A stretch of DNA of 64,000 bases from Pedobacter psychrophilus (GTDB lineage: Bacteria; Bacteroidota; Bacteroidia; Sphingobacteriales; Sphingobacteriaceae): the NCBI RefSeq assembly GCF_001652725.1, contig NZ_LWHJ01000028.1, forward strand, positions 1 to 64,000. Direction: 5' to 3'. A program made the position numbers and the translations under genes. This document shows, in pieces, positions 1-8,199 of the stretch. Positions within the stretch are counted from its first letter, which is position 1. Each line of letters begins with the position of its first letter. The notes under the pieces are model-generated. The model was not told the origin of the DNA and ran no database searches. It was given only the letters and a program-made list of their open reading frames with translations.

Positions 1-1074
1 AAATCCCAACCACCAATTTCTTTTCCGGGTAAATTACTGGCGTTGTTACACCACAGGTTTATTACTTTTAATGGTGCAAAAGATAAAGGTTTGGTAATCG
101 TCCCTACAGAATTGATCGTGGATAATGCCACCCAATTAAAGGACATTTTACTAACCCTCTGTAAAACAAATCATCTTCCTCAAGATTTTATCACTTGGTT
201 ACATGAGAGCAATCATTTCTGCAATTCTTTGGTAGATTGTATCGTACCGGGCAAACCTGATAAAAATCAGTTAAATGAAATAAAAACCGAACTTGGTTAT
301 GATGATGAACTATTAATCATGTCGGAAGTATATCGACTTTGGGCAATTGAGGGAAATGAAATAGTTAAAGAAAAACTTTCTTTCGCACAAGTGGATAGCG
401 GTGTAATTATTACGCCAGATATTAACCTTCACCGAGAACTAAAATTAAGATTGTTAAACGGAACACATACCTTAAGCTGCGGATTAGCCTTTTTGTCAGG
501 ATTTGATACTGTTAAATCTGCTATGGATAATGAAGACATGGAAAGTTATATCCGTGATTTGATGATCAATGAAATTGCACCCGCAATACCTTATGAGATA
601 TCAAAAGAACAAAAGGACACTTTTGCTACAAACGTATTGGATAGATTTAGAAATCCACACATCAACCACCAATGGTTAAGCATAAGCGCTAATTATACAT
701 CAAAACTAGAGATGCGGGTTGTGCCTATTTTACAGAATTACTTTAAGCTATACCACAACGTTCCAGATTTTATTGCCTTAGGTTTTGCTGCTTACATCAG
801 GTTTATGAAACCTTTCAATACAAAAAATAATAAATATTTCGGTAAAATTAATAATCAGGAATATTTGATAAACGACAGCAAAGCAGCTTGTTTAAGTAAG
901 CTTTGGAGTAATAAACCTAAAGAAATTGTAAATGCTATACTTAGCGATGACACACTTTGGGGAGCAGATTTGACAACTTTGCCTAGTTTTGAAGAAGCTG
1001 TAAATAATTACCTAAAACTGATGGAAAATCAGGTATCCATAAAACAACTCATGATCAAAGAAAGCGTTAATTAA
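1..1074 (+). CDS. uxaB: Tagaturonate reductase (altronate oxidoreductase), 5' end cut off
   Basis: This is the C-terminal 357 residues of UxaB, which reduces D-tagaturonate to D-altronate with NADH in the cytoplasmic galacturonate pathway. The reading frame is open to the first base of the window, so the apparent TTG start at 43 is internal. The family is about 480 residues, so roughly a quarter of the protein, including the N-terminal NAD-binding fold, lies outside. Visible signs are the stretch FPGKLLALLHHRFITFNGA near the edge and the mannitol-dehydrogenase-type C-terminal region (LNGTHTLSCGLAFLSGF, DRFRNPHINHQW). The stop is 6 bp before uxaA, so the two are co-transcribed. The assignment rests on recognised family motifs and on the neighbours uxaA and uxaC. 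Confidence 0.93.
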   Translation, partial: KSQPPISFPGKLLALLHHRFITFNGAKDKGLVIVPTELIVDNATQLKDILLTLCKTNHLPQDFITWLHESNHFCNSLVDCIVPGKPDKNQLNEIKTELGYDDELLIMSEVYRLWAIEGNEIVKEKLSFAQVDSGVIITPDINLHRELKLRLLNGTHTLSCGLAFLSGFDTVKSAMDNEDMESYIRDLMINEIAPAIPYEISKEQKDTFATNVLDRFRNPHINHQWLSISANYTSKLEMRVVPILQNYFKLYHNVPDFIALGFAAYIRFMKPFNTKNNKYFGKINNQEYLINDSKAACLSKLWSNKPKEIVNAILSDDTLWGADLTTLPSFEEAVNNYLKLMENQVSIKQLMIKESVN

Positions 1075-1080
1075 CAGAAG

Positions 1081-2730
1081 ATGGATAGAGTTTTAAAGGT
1101 ACATCCAAAGGATAACTTGTTGGTTGCGTTGACCGATCTTTTTAAAGGAGAGATCATTATCTATGAAAATGAAAAGATAACATTGTTGGATGATGTAAAG
1201 GCCAAACATAAATTTTTAACAACCGATTTAAACATTGGCGAAGAATTATTGATGTACGGGGTTTTGGTTGGGAAGGCGCAAATTGATCTAAAAGCGGGCA
1301 ACATTATCAATACCAATAATGTTAGGCATGCGGCAAACCCATTTGAGGTTGGTGAGAGAAAATTAGCATGGGACAGACCGGATGTGAGCAAATGGAAAAA
1401 CACAACATTTAATGGTTTTCACCGAGCGGATGGCAGCGTAGGAACTGCAAACTATTGGCTAGTAATCCCGATGGTGTTTTGTGAGAACAGAAATTTGGAG
1501 GTTTTACAGGAAGCATTGGTTACCCCATTAGGATATGGTAGAAAGAAAGCTTATCAAAACCAAGCTTTAAAGTTGATTGATCTTTATAAATCTGGAGCAG
1601 ATAAAAACTCCATTTTAAATGCAGATATCTTTATAGAGGAACAACCTGAAAAAAGCAAAAGACTTTTTCCTAATGTAGATGGGATTAAGTTTTTAAATCA
1701 TGATGGTGGTTGCGGTGGAACTAGGGACGACGCACAAGCTTTGTGTGCTTTATTAGCAGGATATATCACTAATCCTAATTGTGCCGGAGCAACGGTATTG
1801 AGTTTGGGCTGCCAAAACGCTCAAGTTCCTATTTTGGAAGAAGAGATTAAAAAGAGGGATGCAAATTTTAGTAAGCCACTTTATATTTTAGATCAGCAAA
1901 AAGTAGGTACCGAAGCAGATTTATTGGCCTTGGCCATTAAACAGACCTTTGCAGGATTGATGGAAGCCAATCAACAAGAAAGAAAACCCGCACCATTAAG
2001 TAATATTACCATTGGCTTAGAGTGCGGCGGATCGGATGGTTTTTCTGGTATTTCTGCTAACCCAGCAATTGGTTATACATCTGATTTGTTAGTTGCCTTG
2101 GGTGGTAAAGTGATTTTGGCAGAATTTCCAGAGCTTTGTGGAGTTGAGCAAAATATCAGCGATAGATGTGTTACCATAGAGGAAGCCAATCGTTTTTCAT
2201 CTCTAATGAAAACTTATGCTGCAAAAGCGGTTGCGGCCGGTTCTGGTTTCGATATGAATCCTTCTCCTGGTAATATTAAAGATGGTTTAATTACAGATGC
2301 CATTAAATCTGCGGGAGCAGCAAAAAAAGGAGGTACTTCTCCGGTTGTTGCAATTTTAGATTACCCAGAAATGGTGACAAAACCAGGACTGAATCTTTTA
2401 TGTACACCGGGAAATGATGTAGAATCTACCACAGCAGAAGTTGGTTCAGGAGCGAACGTTGTTTTATTTACAACCGGGCTTGGTACCCCAACAGGAAATC
2501 CGATTACGCCGGTTATAAAAATTGCGAGTAACACTACGCTTTTTAATAAAATGAGTGATATTATGGATGTAAACACAGGAACTATCATTGATGACGGAGA
2601 AACCATTTATGAGGCAGGTGAGCGTATTTTAGACTATGTGATTAAAGTAGCAAGCGGAGAAATAGAAGTAAGCGCAGTAAGACATGGTCAAGATGATTTT
2701 ATCCCTTGGAAAAGAGGAGTTTCATTATAA
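1081..2730 (+). CDS. uxaA: Altronate dehydratase
   Basis: UxaA dehydrates D-altronate to 2-keto-3-deoxy-D-gluconate, the step after UxaB. The 549-residue protein has the two-part layout of the family: an N-terminal SAF-type domain (about residues 10-80) and a large altronate/galactarate dehydratase domain (about 105-540). The latter contains conserved glycine- and cysteine-rich segments such as NHDGGCGGTRDD, LSLGCQNAQ and GLECGGSDGFSG. Enzymes of this family need a metal, usually iron. The ATG at 1081 follows the uxaB stop by 6 bp, which indicates translational coupling. After it comes a 186-bp gap holding a structured element and then uxaC. No truncation or frameshift is seen. Confidence 0.95.
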   Translation: MDRVLKVHPKDNLLVALTDLFKGEIIIYENEKITLLDDVKAKHKFLTTDLNIGEELLMYGVLVGKAQIDLKAGNIINTNNVRHAANPFEVGERKLAWDRPDVSKWKNTTFNGFHRADGSVGTANYWLVIPMVFCENRNLEVLQEALVTPLGYGRKKAYQNQALKLIDLYKSGADKNSILNADIFIEEQPEKSKRLFPNVDGIKFLNHDGGCGGTRDDAQALCALLAGYITNPNCAGATVLSLGCQNAQVPILEEEIKKRDANFSKPLYILDQQKVGTEADLLALAIKQTFAGLMEANQQERKPAPLSNITIGLECGGSDGFSGISANPAIGYTSDLLVALGGKVILAEFPELCGVEQNISDRCVTIEEANRFSSLMKTYAAKAVAAGSGFDMNPSPGNIKDGLITDAIKSAGAAKKGGTSPVVAILDYPEMVTKPGLNLLCTPGNDVESTTAEVGSGANVVLFTTGLGTPTGNPITPVIKIASNTTLFNKMSDIMDVNTGTIIDDGETIYEAGERILDYVIKVASGEIEVSAVRHGQDDFIPWKRGVSL

Positions 2731-2765
2731 AATTTAATTATTTGAATTAAAATTAATTGATTTTA

Positions 2766-2850
2766 TAGGTGCGTTAACGATTGGAGCGGCATCCTTTTTG
2801 GCTTTTTCTGCCAAAAAGATATAGCGAAAAGCGTGTTAAAACGCCCAAAT
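2766..2850 (+). repeat. Structured palindromic element between uxaA and uxaC
   Basis: The uxaA-uxaC gap holds nested inverted repeats. The inner stem pairs CTTTTTGGC (2794-2802) with GCCAAAAAG (2810-2818); with a one-base bulge it extends to ATC/GAT at 2791-2793 and 2818-2820. An outer, imperfect pairing joins GCGTTAAC (2771-2778) with GTTAAAACGC (2835-2844). It is more GC-rich than the surrounding spacer. Its form suggests a REP/MITE-like intergenic element or a structured RNA in the operon transcript. There is no T-run after the outer stem, so it is not a standard terminator. I recall similar intergenic sequences in related genomes, but no second copy is present here. Confidence 0.6.
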
Positions 2851-2916
2851 TATATTTCATGTTTTACTTCTAAATGCTATCATAATTAAAGAAATTACAA
2901 CGAACAAAAAATAAAT

Positions 2917-4326
2917 ATGAAAAACGGAGCAGTTATTCCAGAAGATTTTCTTTTATATAGTAATAAGGCAAAAGTACTTTACCATGATTATGCTAAAGAT
3001 ATGCCCATTATCGATTACCATAATCACTTGCCTCCACAAGAAATAGCAGAAGCAAAAAAGTTTAACAATTTAACAGAAATTTGGTTAAAGGGTGATCATT
3101 ACAAATGGAGAGCCATGCGTACTTTGGGTGTAAATGAACATTTTATTACTGGAGATGCATCCGACGAGGAAAAATTTATGGCTTGGGCAAAAGTTGTTCC
3201 GGCAACAGTGAGAAATCCACTTTTTCATTGGAGTCACATGGAACTTAAAAATCCATTTGGGATTAATGAGTATCTAAATGAAGATTCTGCAAAAGAAATT
3301 TATCAGCATTGTAATCAATTATTAGCTCAAGATGATTTTTCTACACAAGGCTTATTAAAAAAGTTTAATGTGAAAATGGTGGGAACAACTGATGATCCTT
3401 CTGATAGTTTAGAACATCACAATACATTGATGAATAGCGATTTTGAGGTAAAAGTTAAACCTTCTTTTCGTCCGGATAAATCATTAATGATAACAGATGA
3501 TATAAATTCTTATAGAGAATATATCAAAAAATTAGGTGCTGCTGCAAATATCGAAATTACTGATGTAACAAGTTTAATTTCGGCTTTAAAAAACAGAATT
3601 GAATATTTTGCAGCACATGGAGCGTCAATCTCTGACCACGGATTAAATACAATTCCTAACAAGCTGACTTTAACTGAAGCTCAAAAATCAGAATACGTCA
3701 AACTTTTAAAAGGGGAGATAGATTCGTTTTCTGATACCGATGCTTTTGCGGGTTATGTTTTAACAGAAGTTTGCAAAATTTACCATGAGAAAGGTTGGGT
3801 CCAACAATTCCATTTAGGTGCAATTAGAAATAATAACCATGGGATGATGCGCAAATTAGGTCCAGATACCGGTTATGATTCTATTGGCGATTATGCTCAA
3901 GCAAAAAGTTTATCCAATTTTTTAGGAAACTTAAGTTTGGATGATCAATTGGCAAAAACAATTATTTATAACCTTAACGGTGCTGATAACGATGCTTTTG
4001 CGGCTATGACCAGTAATTTTGCAGATGGTAAAACGATAGGTAAAGTACAATTTGGATCTGGTTGGTGGTTTAACGATCAAAAAAATGGAATGGAAAGTCA
4101 GCTGAATTCGCTTTCTAATATGGGTGTTTTAAGCACTTTTGTTGGGATGTTAACAGACTCTAGAAGTTTCCTTTCTTTCCCTCGTCATGAGTATTTTAGA
4201 AGAATACTTTGTAACTTATTGGGTAGTGAAATGGAAAACGGACAAATACCAGATGATGAAAAATGGATTGGTAAAATTGTTCAGGATATTTGTTATAATA
4301 ACGCTAAAGCCTATTTTGGGTTGTAA
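2917..4326 (+). CDS. uxaC: Uronate (glucuronate/galacturonate) isomerase
   Basis: UxaC interconverts D-galacturonate and D-tagaturonate (and D-glucuronate and D-fructuronate), the first step of the pathway completed by UxaB and UxaA. The 469-residue length matches the family. It is an amidohydrolase-superfamily barrel: the metal-site HxH lies at H35/H37 (IIDYHNHLPP). Conserved family segments include WKWRAMR-like HYKWRAMRTLGV, QFHLGAIRNNNHGM, FGSGWWFNDQKNGM and the C-terminal DSRSFLSFPRHEYFRRILCNLLG. The ATG is preceded by an A-rich stretch. A strong terminator follows, so this is the last gene of the uxaBAC unit. Confidence 0.96.
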   Translation: MKNGAVIPEDFLLYSNKAKVLYHDYAKDMPIIDYHNHLPPQEIAEAKKFNNLTEIWLKGDHYKWRAMRTLGVNEHFITGDASDEEKFMAWAKVVPATVRNPLFHWSHMELKNPFGINEYLNEDSAKEIYQHCNQLLAQDDFSTQGLLKKFNVKMVGTTDDPSDSLEHHNTLMNSDFEVKVKPSFRPDKSLMITDDINSYREYIKKLGAAANIEITDVTSLISALKNRIEYFAAHGASISDHGLNTIPNKLTLTEAQKSEYVKLLKGEIDSFSDTDAFAGYVLTEVCKIYHEKGWVQQFHLGAIRNNNHGMMRKLGPDTGYDSIGDYAQAKSLSNFLGNLSLDDQLAKTIIYNLNGADNDAFAAMTSNFADGKTIGKVQFGSGWWFNDQKNGMESQLNSLSNMGVLSTFVGMLTDSRSFLSFPRHEYFRRILCNLLGSEMENGQIPDDEKWIGKIVQDICYNNAKAYFGL

Positions 4327-4343
4327 ATCAATTTAAATTTCAC

Positions 4344-4376
4344 AAAAAAGCCAGCAAATTTTTGCTGGCTTTTTTT
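4344..4376 (+). terminator. Terminator after uxaC (works on both strands)
   Basis: AAAAAAGCCAGCAAA pairs perfectly with TTTGCTGGCTTTTTT around a 3-base loop, ending in a T-run. The A-run on the left makes it a terminator for the minus strand as well, where the hybrid histidine kinase gene ends at 4439. Confidence 0.9.
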
Positions 4377-4438
4377 ATGAGATTCTAGCAGACTTCTTTT
4401 GCAGATACTCTGCGTTATTATTAAGCATAATTAATAAA

Positions 4439-6610
4439 TTATAATGCAGGTTGTTGTATATTAATGTTTAACAAAGTTTGATAAAGTGTATGTTCTTGAA
4501 AAGGTTTAAGGATATGACCATTCATACCCACGGCTATATAACCAGCTAATTCCTCCGAGATTGCATTGGCAGTGACAGCATAAATAGGAATGTTTGCTTT
4601 ATCAGAATTTCTGTTATTTCTAATTTTTTTAGTCAACTCCACACCATTCATTACCGGCATTTGAATATCAGTTAATATAGCATCGTAATCATTATCCTCA
4701 AAAAGCTGATAGGCAATTTCTCCGTTTGCGGCATCGTCACAAGTAATGCTCCATTTCTTTAATACAAGCGTCAATAGCTTAATATTTAATAAATTATCAT
4801 CAACTATTAACAACTTTTTAACACCTAATTCTATTGAATTTTTATTTTTAAAAGCGGAGATCTTTTTATCATCAAAATTATCTGCATTATAAATCACGGG
4901 ATTATCTGCAGCAGCAAAAGGAATATTTACAATAAATTTTGATCCTTTACCAAACTCACTCTCTACTTTTATGGTTCCGTTTTGGGCTTCGATTATTTTC
5001 TTAGTGATACTTAGTCCTAAGCCACTTCCATCTTTTCTGTTTTCTGGATTATCATCTAACACTTGTGTAAATTCATCAAATAAAACAACAATATTCTGTT
5101 TCGAAATCCCAACTCCAGAATCTATAATTTCTAAACAAATATTTGTAGTGTCAACTAATTTACAGTTTACAGTTATTGAGCCAGTACTGGTAAATTTAAT
5201 AGCATTGTTTAAAAGGTTTACAAGTATTTGTTTAAAACGGTATTCGTCACCTTTTATAACGATATCATCTTCATGAAAGAAATTAGCTGTCAAATCAAGC
5301 TTTTTACTTTCTGCTAAAACTTTTAAGGCTTTAACTACATCTTCGATAGCTTTTTTAGGATAAAAATTAGTGCAATTAAGATTTAATTTTCCGGATTCTA
5401 ATTTTGTTAAATCTAAAACATCGTTAACCAAAGAAAGTAACATTTGAGAAGATTCTGTTATGGCGCCTATATAAGAATTTTGTTCTTCTTTATTAGGATT
5501 GTTTGCCAATTGCGAAGAAAAGCCAATAATAGAATTAAGAGGCGTTCTTATTTCATGGCTAAGATGTGCCAAATAATCTCTTTTTAAGTGAGTTTGCTTA
5601 ACTGCTTCATTTTTTGCTTTAATAAGATCATGCTCATAAGTATATAAACGCCAAATATTAAATAATATAATTATCGCCAAACCTAAAGCTAAAAGTAAAA
5701 CTATCCGTGTATCACTATTTAATGATTTTAGGCTGATTGTTGCATTTGTTCTTGATTTGCCCGCATTAGCAATACTTATATTATATTCCTGTGTTTTTAA
5801 ATCTTTAAGGATGGTTAAAAGCTCGGCCAACAAACTCATATTTGAGGCAATAATCATGTTTTCTCGGGTTTTAACCAAGTTTTGAATAGCAATGAGTTTC
5901 TTAATGCTTTGCTTAAAAAGGTTGTTCATCTTAAGAAGCGATAAACTATCTTGCATAATTTTAGTGTTCTGTACCAAGTTGTTATTCTTTGTAATAATGG
6001 TATCAGAAGTGGATGTGCTTTTATTTGCTAATGCGGCACCAATACGTTTAAAAAGGCCCTTTTTAGGCGTATTATTTAATTGTACTGCAGTATCTGCATT
6101 TTGCGATAAGATTGATTGTATATCGGTTATTTTAAATGGTTTAAAATATATAGTCTGATTTTGGTCTATTTCGCTTAATTTATCGGTGGCTAATAGTAAA
6201 GAGTCATTAATGGCTTTAAGCCTGATGTATATATCGGTATTTCTTTTTTTAACCTCCAGTATAGATTTAAGGTTTTTTGAGTCACTTAATTTTTGTTGAT
6301 GAAATTTCTGAAGGCTATCGAGTTTGTTTCCTAATAATAAAAGTTGCGATTTATATTCTTGAAAATAAAAAGGATTTCGTGTGTTTACATACAACCGAAA
6401 CGTATTTTCTATATTAAATAAATGCTCAACACTTGTGTTTATATCATTAATTGCTAAACTGTTATCGCTTAATTGATTAATAGATTGGTTAAGGTTATTT
6501 AAAACCTCTTTTCTATGCATAGCCAAATAAACTAATTGCACCAAAACAAAAGTAAATACTGCAATTAATATGTATCGATAGTTAATCGTCTTATTTCCTT
6601 TGTTAGCCAT
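4439..6610 (-). CDS. Membrane hybrid sensor histidine kinase with receiver domain
   Basis: A 723-residue two-component hybrid kinase. Domains in order: transmembrane segment about 13-31; a long helical extracytoplasmic region about 32-302; second transmembrane segment about 303-321; HisKA with phospho-acceptor His352 in HLSHEIRTPLNS; HATPase with N-box NLLNNA (465-470), G1 DSGVG (497-501) and G2 GSGLGL (528-533); and a C-terminal receiver with acidic pair D604/D605, phospho-acceptor Asp648 (LTDIQMPVMNG) and Lys702. No DNA-binding output domain is attached, so a partner His-phosphotransfer protein or regulator must lie elsewhere. The sensor region has no recognised ligand domain. The gene is monocistronic, convergent with uxaC. 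Its signal is unknown; a link to uronate use is only positional. Confidence 0.9.
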   Translation of the reverse strand: MANKGNKTINYRYILIAVFTFVLVQLVYLAMHRKEVLNNLNQSINQLSDNSLAINDINTSVEHLFNIENTFRLYVNTRNPFYFQEYKSQLLLLGNKLDSLQKFHQQKLSDSKNLKSILEVKKRNTDIYIRLKAINDSLLLATDKLSEIDQNQTIYFKPFKITDIQSILSQNADTAVQLNNTPKKGLFKRIGAALANKSTSTSDTIITKNNNLVQNTKIMQDSLSLLKMNNLFKQSIKKLIAIQNLVKTRENMIIASNMSLLAELLTILKDLKTQEYNISIANAGKSRTNATISLKSLNSDTRIVLLLALGLAIIILFNIWRLYTYEHDLIKAKNEAVKQTHLKRDYLAHLSHEIRTPLNSIIGFSSQLANNPNKEEQNSYIGAITESSQMLLSLVNDVLDLTKLESGKLNLNCTNFYPKKAIEDVVKALKVLAESKKLDLTANFFHEDDIVIKGDEYRFKQILVNLLNNAIKFTSTGSITVNCKLVDTTNICLEIIDSGVGISKQNIVVLFDEFTQVLDDNPENRKDGSGLGLSITKKIIEAQNGTIKVESEFGKGSKFIVNIPFAAADNPVIYNADNFDDKKISAFKNKNSIELGVKKLLIVDDNLLNIKLLTLVLKKWSITCDDAANGEIAYQLFEDNDYDAILTDIQMPVMNGVELTKKIRNNRNSDKANIPIYAVTANAISEELAGYIAVGMNGHILKPFQEHTLYQTLLNINIQQPAL

Positions 6611-6629
6611 TTATTTTAATTAAGCAATT

Positions 6630-6637
6630 CAAAGATA
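6630..6637 (-). promoter_or_regulatory. Possible -7 box for the histidine kinase
   Basis: On the minus strand TATCTTTG fits the Bacteroidota -7 pattern TAnnTTTG, 19 bp before the kinase ATG. No clear -33 TTTG is seen at the usual distance, so this is tentative. Confidence 0.35.
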
Positions 6638-6767
6638 TTAATTTTACTTTAAGCTTAATTACTTAATTAAATTGTAAGTTTTATTGAGGATTTGTGTTCT
6701 AAAAGAACAAAATTTCTTTTTAAAGAGTTTGGTTAGGATTCTACTAAAATTAGTCATAACAAATATC

Positions 6768-6802
6768 AAAAAAAACTCCCTGAAAACTTAATTTCAGAGA
6801 GA
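6768..6802 (-). terminator. Terminator after the amidohydrolase pair
   Basis: On the minus strand CTCTCTGAAA pairs with TTTCAGGGAG (one wobble) around a short loop and is followed by a T-run of at least five. It lies about 70 bp past the stop of the 434-residue amidohydrolase. Confidence 0.75.
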
Positions 6803-6820
6803 TGCTTTTCCTAGTGGAAA

Positions 6821-6853
6821 AGATTTACGAAGTTTTTAAAACTTCGTAAATCT
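6821..6853. repeat. 33-bp palindromic repeat, copy 1
   Basis: Two 16-bp arms (AGATTTACGAAGTTTT and its exact complement) flank a single T. A second copy lies at 15433-15465 with the same layout and a compensatory change at the fourth base pair (T-A here, C-G there). The element sits between a gene end and a terminator. It is a candidate member of a dispersed intergenic palindrome family. Confidence 0.8.
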
Positions 6854-6873
6854 ATCTGTTAAATAGTAAATTA

Positions 6874-8178
6874 CTAATCCGCCTTAATCCCATATTTATC
6901 AGCGTATTTTTTATACAATTGTTTTTGAACGTTGTTTAAATCAATCATTCTGCCTTGTATAAAAGCACCTTCAATATTATTGGTTCTCATATCCAAGGCA
7001 TCACCTGTAGAGATGATGATGTTGGCATCTTTCCCAACTTCTAATGTTCCAGTTCTATCATCAATCCCCAAGATTTTAGCGGTATTAGAAGTGATGGTTG
7101 CCAAAGCTTCTTCTTTCGTAAGACCATAAGCCGCGGTTGTACCTGCCATAAATGGAAGGTTGCGTTGTTGCCAATAACCATCAATACTCATGGCAATAAG
7201 CAAACCTGCGTCATGTAAAATCTTGGCGTTTTTATACGGAAGATAAACATCATCATCTGTATTATCTGGTAACGATTGACTTTTGTACATGATAATTGGC
7301 ACATTGTGCTCTTTCAAAAATGTGGTGATATCCACCGCTTCTTCTGCTCCCACCAAAACTGGAGTAATTCCAAAATCTTCGAAAAATTTAACCGCAACAA
7401 TGATGTCTTTTTGCTTGCTTACGTTTACAAAAGCCTTTTTTGTGCCGTTAAACAAACCTTTCATCGCTTCAAAACGCTCGTTGATAATTGTTGGGTTTTG
7501 TTCTGAATAAGCTTTTGCCTGAGCAAAATAAGTTTTGATTTCGGCAATTTGGTTTTGATAACGCTCTTTTTGTTGTTCTTCTGATAAAGTTGGACCACCA
7601 AATCGTCTACCTCCTCCACCAGCTCTTGATGTTGGCCAATTAAAATGAATACCCATATCTGCTTTGTAAGCAGCATCTTCCCAGTTCCAGGCATCTAATT
7701 GTACAATTGATGAAGTGCCAGAAACTAAACCTCCCTGCGGTGTTGGTTGTGAAAGCAGCGTTCCGTTAGACCTCACTGTTGGAATGATACGAGAATCTGT
7801 ATTATAAGCAACTAAAGAACGTACATGAGGATTGATACTTCCTGTTTCGGCATCATCTCTTGTAGCTCTTACAGATTCTACTTCTACCAAACCCATGTCA
7901 TTTACTGGAGCTATAAAACCCGGATAAATTTGTTTTCCCTGGGCTTGTACTACCATAATACCTTGAGGTTGAGAATTTCCTTCTTTTACTTCGGTAATTT
8001 TTCCGTTAGAAAAAATGATGGTACCGTTTTCTATCACCTTACCGTTTCCGATATGAATGGTGCCACCAACAATAGCAATAGTTTGGTTTTGAGGCTTTGC
8101 CGGAGATATAGTTGCTTGGGCAAAAACTGTTGTGGTTGCAATGCTCAAGAAAATAAATTGATAAATAAATTTTTTCAT
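6874..8178 (-). CDS. Secreted amidohydrolase-like protein lacking the metal HxH motif
   Basis: A 434-residue protein with a signal peptide (about 1-20, ending VFAQ) and an amidohydrolase-superfamily layout. It has the N-terminal beta-sandwich strand (AIVGGTIHIGNGKVIENGTI) and a C-terminal return segment (SNTAKILGIDDRTGTLEVGKDANIII). At the position where active members carry PGxxDxHxH it reads YPGFIAPVNDMGLVEV, so the first metal-binding pair is missing. It resembles the N-terminal half of the upstream 1011-residue protein. The two genes are 21 bp apart in one operon, so they likely act together in the periplasm, perhaps on peptides or cyclic amides. The substrate is unknown. It may be a non-catalytic partner. 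Confidence 0.75.
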   Translation of the reverse strand: MKKFIYQFIFLSIATTTVFAQATISPAKPQNQTIAIVGGTIHIGNGKVIENGTIIFSNGKITEVKEGNSQPQGIMVVQAQGKQIYPGFIAPVNDMGLVEVESVRATRDDAETGSINPHVRSLVAYNTDSRIIPTVRSNGTLLSQPTPQGGLVSGTSSIVQLDAWNWEDAAYKADMGIHFNWPTSRAGGGGRRFGGPTLSEEQQKERYQNQIAEIKTYFAQAKAYSEQNPTIINERFEAMKGLFNGTKKAFVNVSKQKDIIVAVKFFEDFGITPVLVGAEEAVDITTFLKEHNVPIIMYKSQSLPDNTDDDVYLPYKNAKILHDAGLLIAMSIDGYWQQRNLPFMAGTTAAYGLTKEEALATITSNTAKILGIDDRTGTLEVGKDANIIISTGDALDMRTNNIEGAFIQGRMIDLNNVQKQLYKKYADKYGIKAD

Positions 8179-8199
8179 AATCTTTATTCTAAATGACGA

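Noticed and set aside
6821-6853. Palindrome as a terminator of the amidohydrolase operon
   Set aside because: No T-run follows on either strand, and a better terminator lies at 6768-6802.
7276-7694. Overlapping ORFs on both strands within the amidohydrolase gene
   Set aside because: They are shadows of a well-supported coding frame and show no family features.
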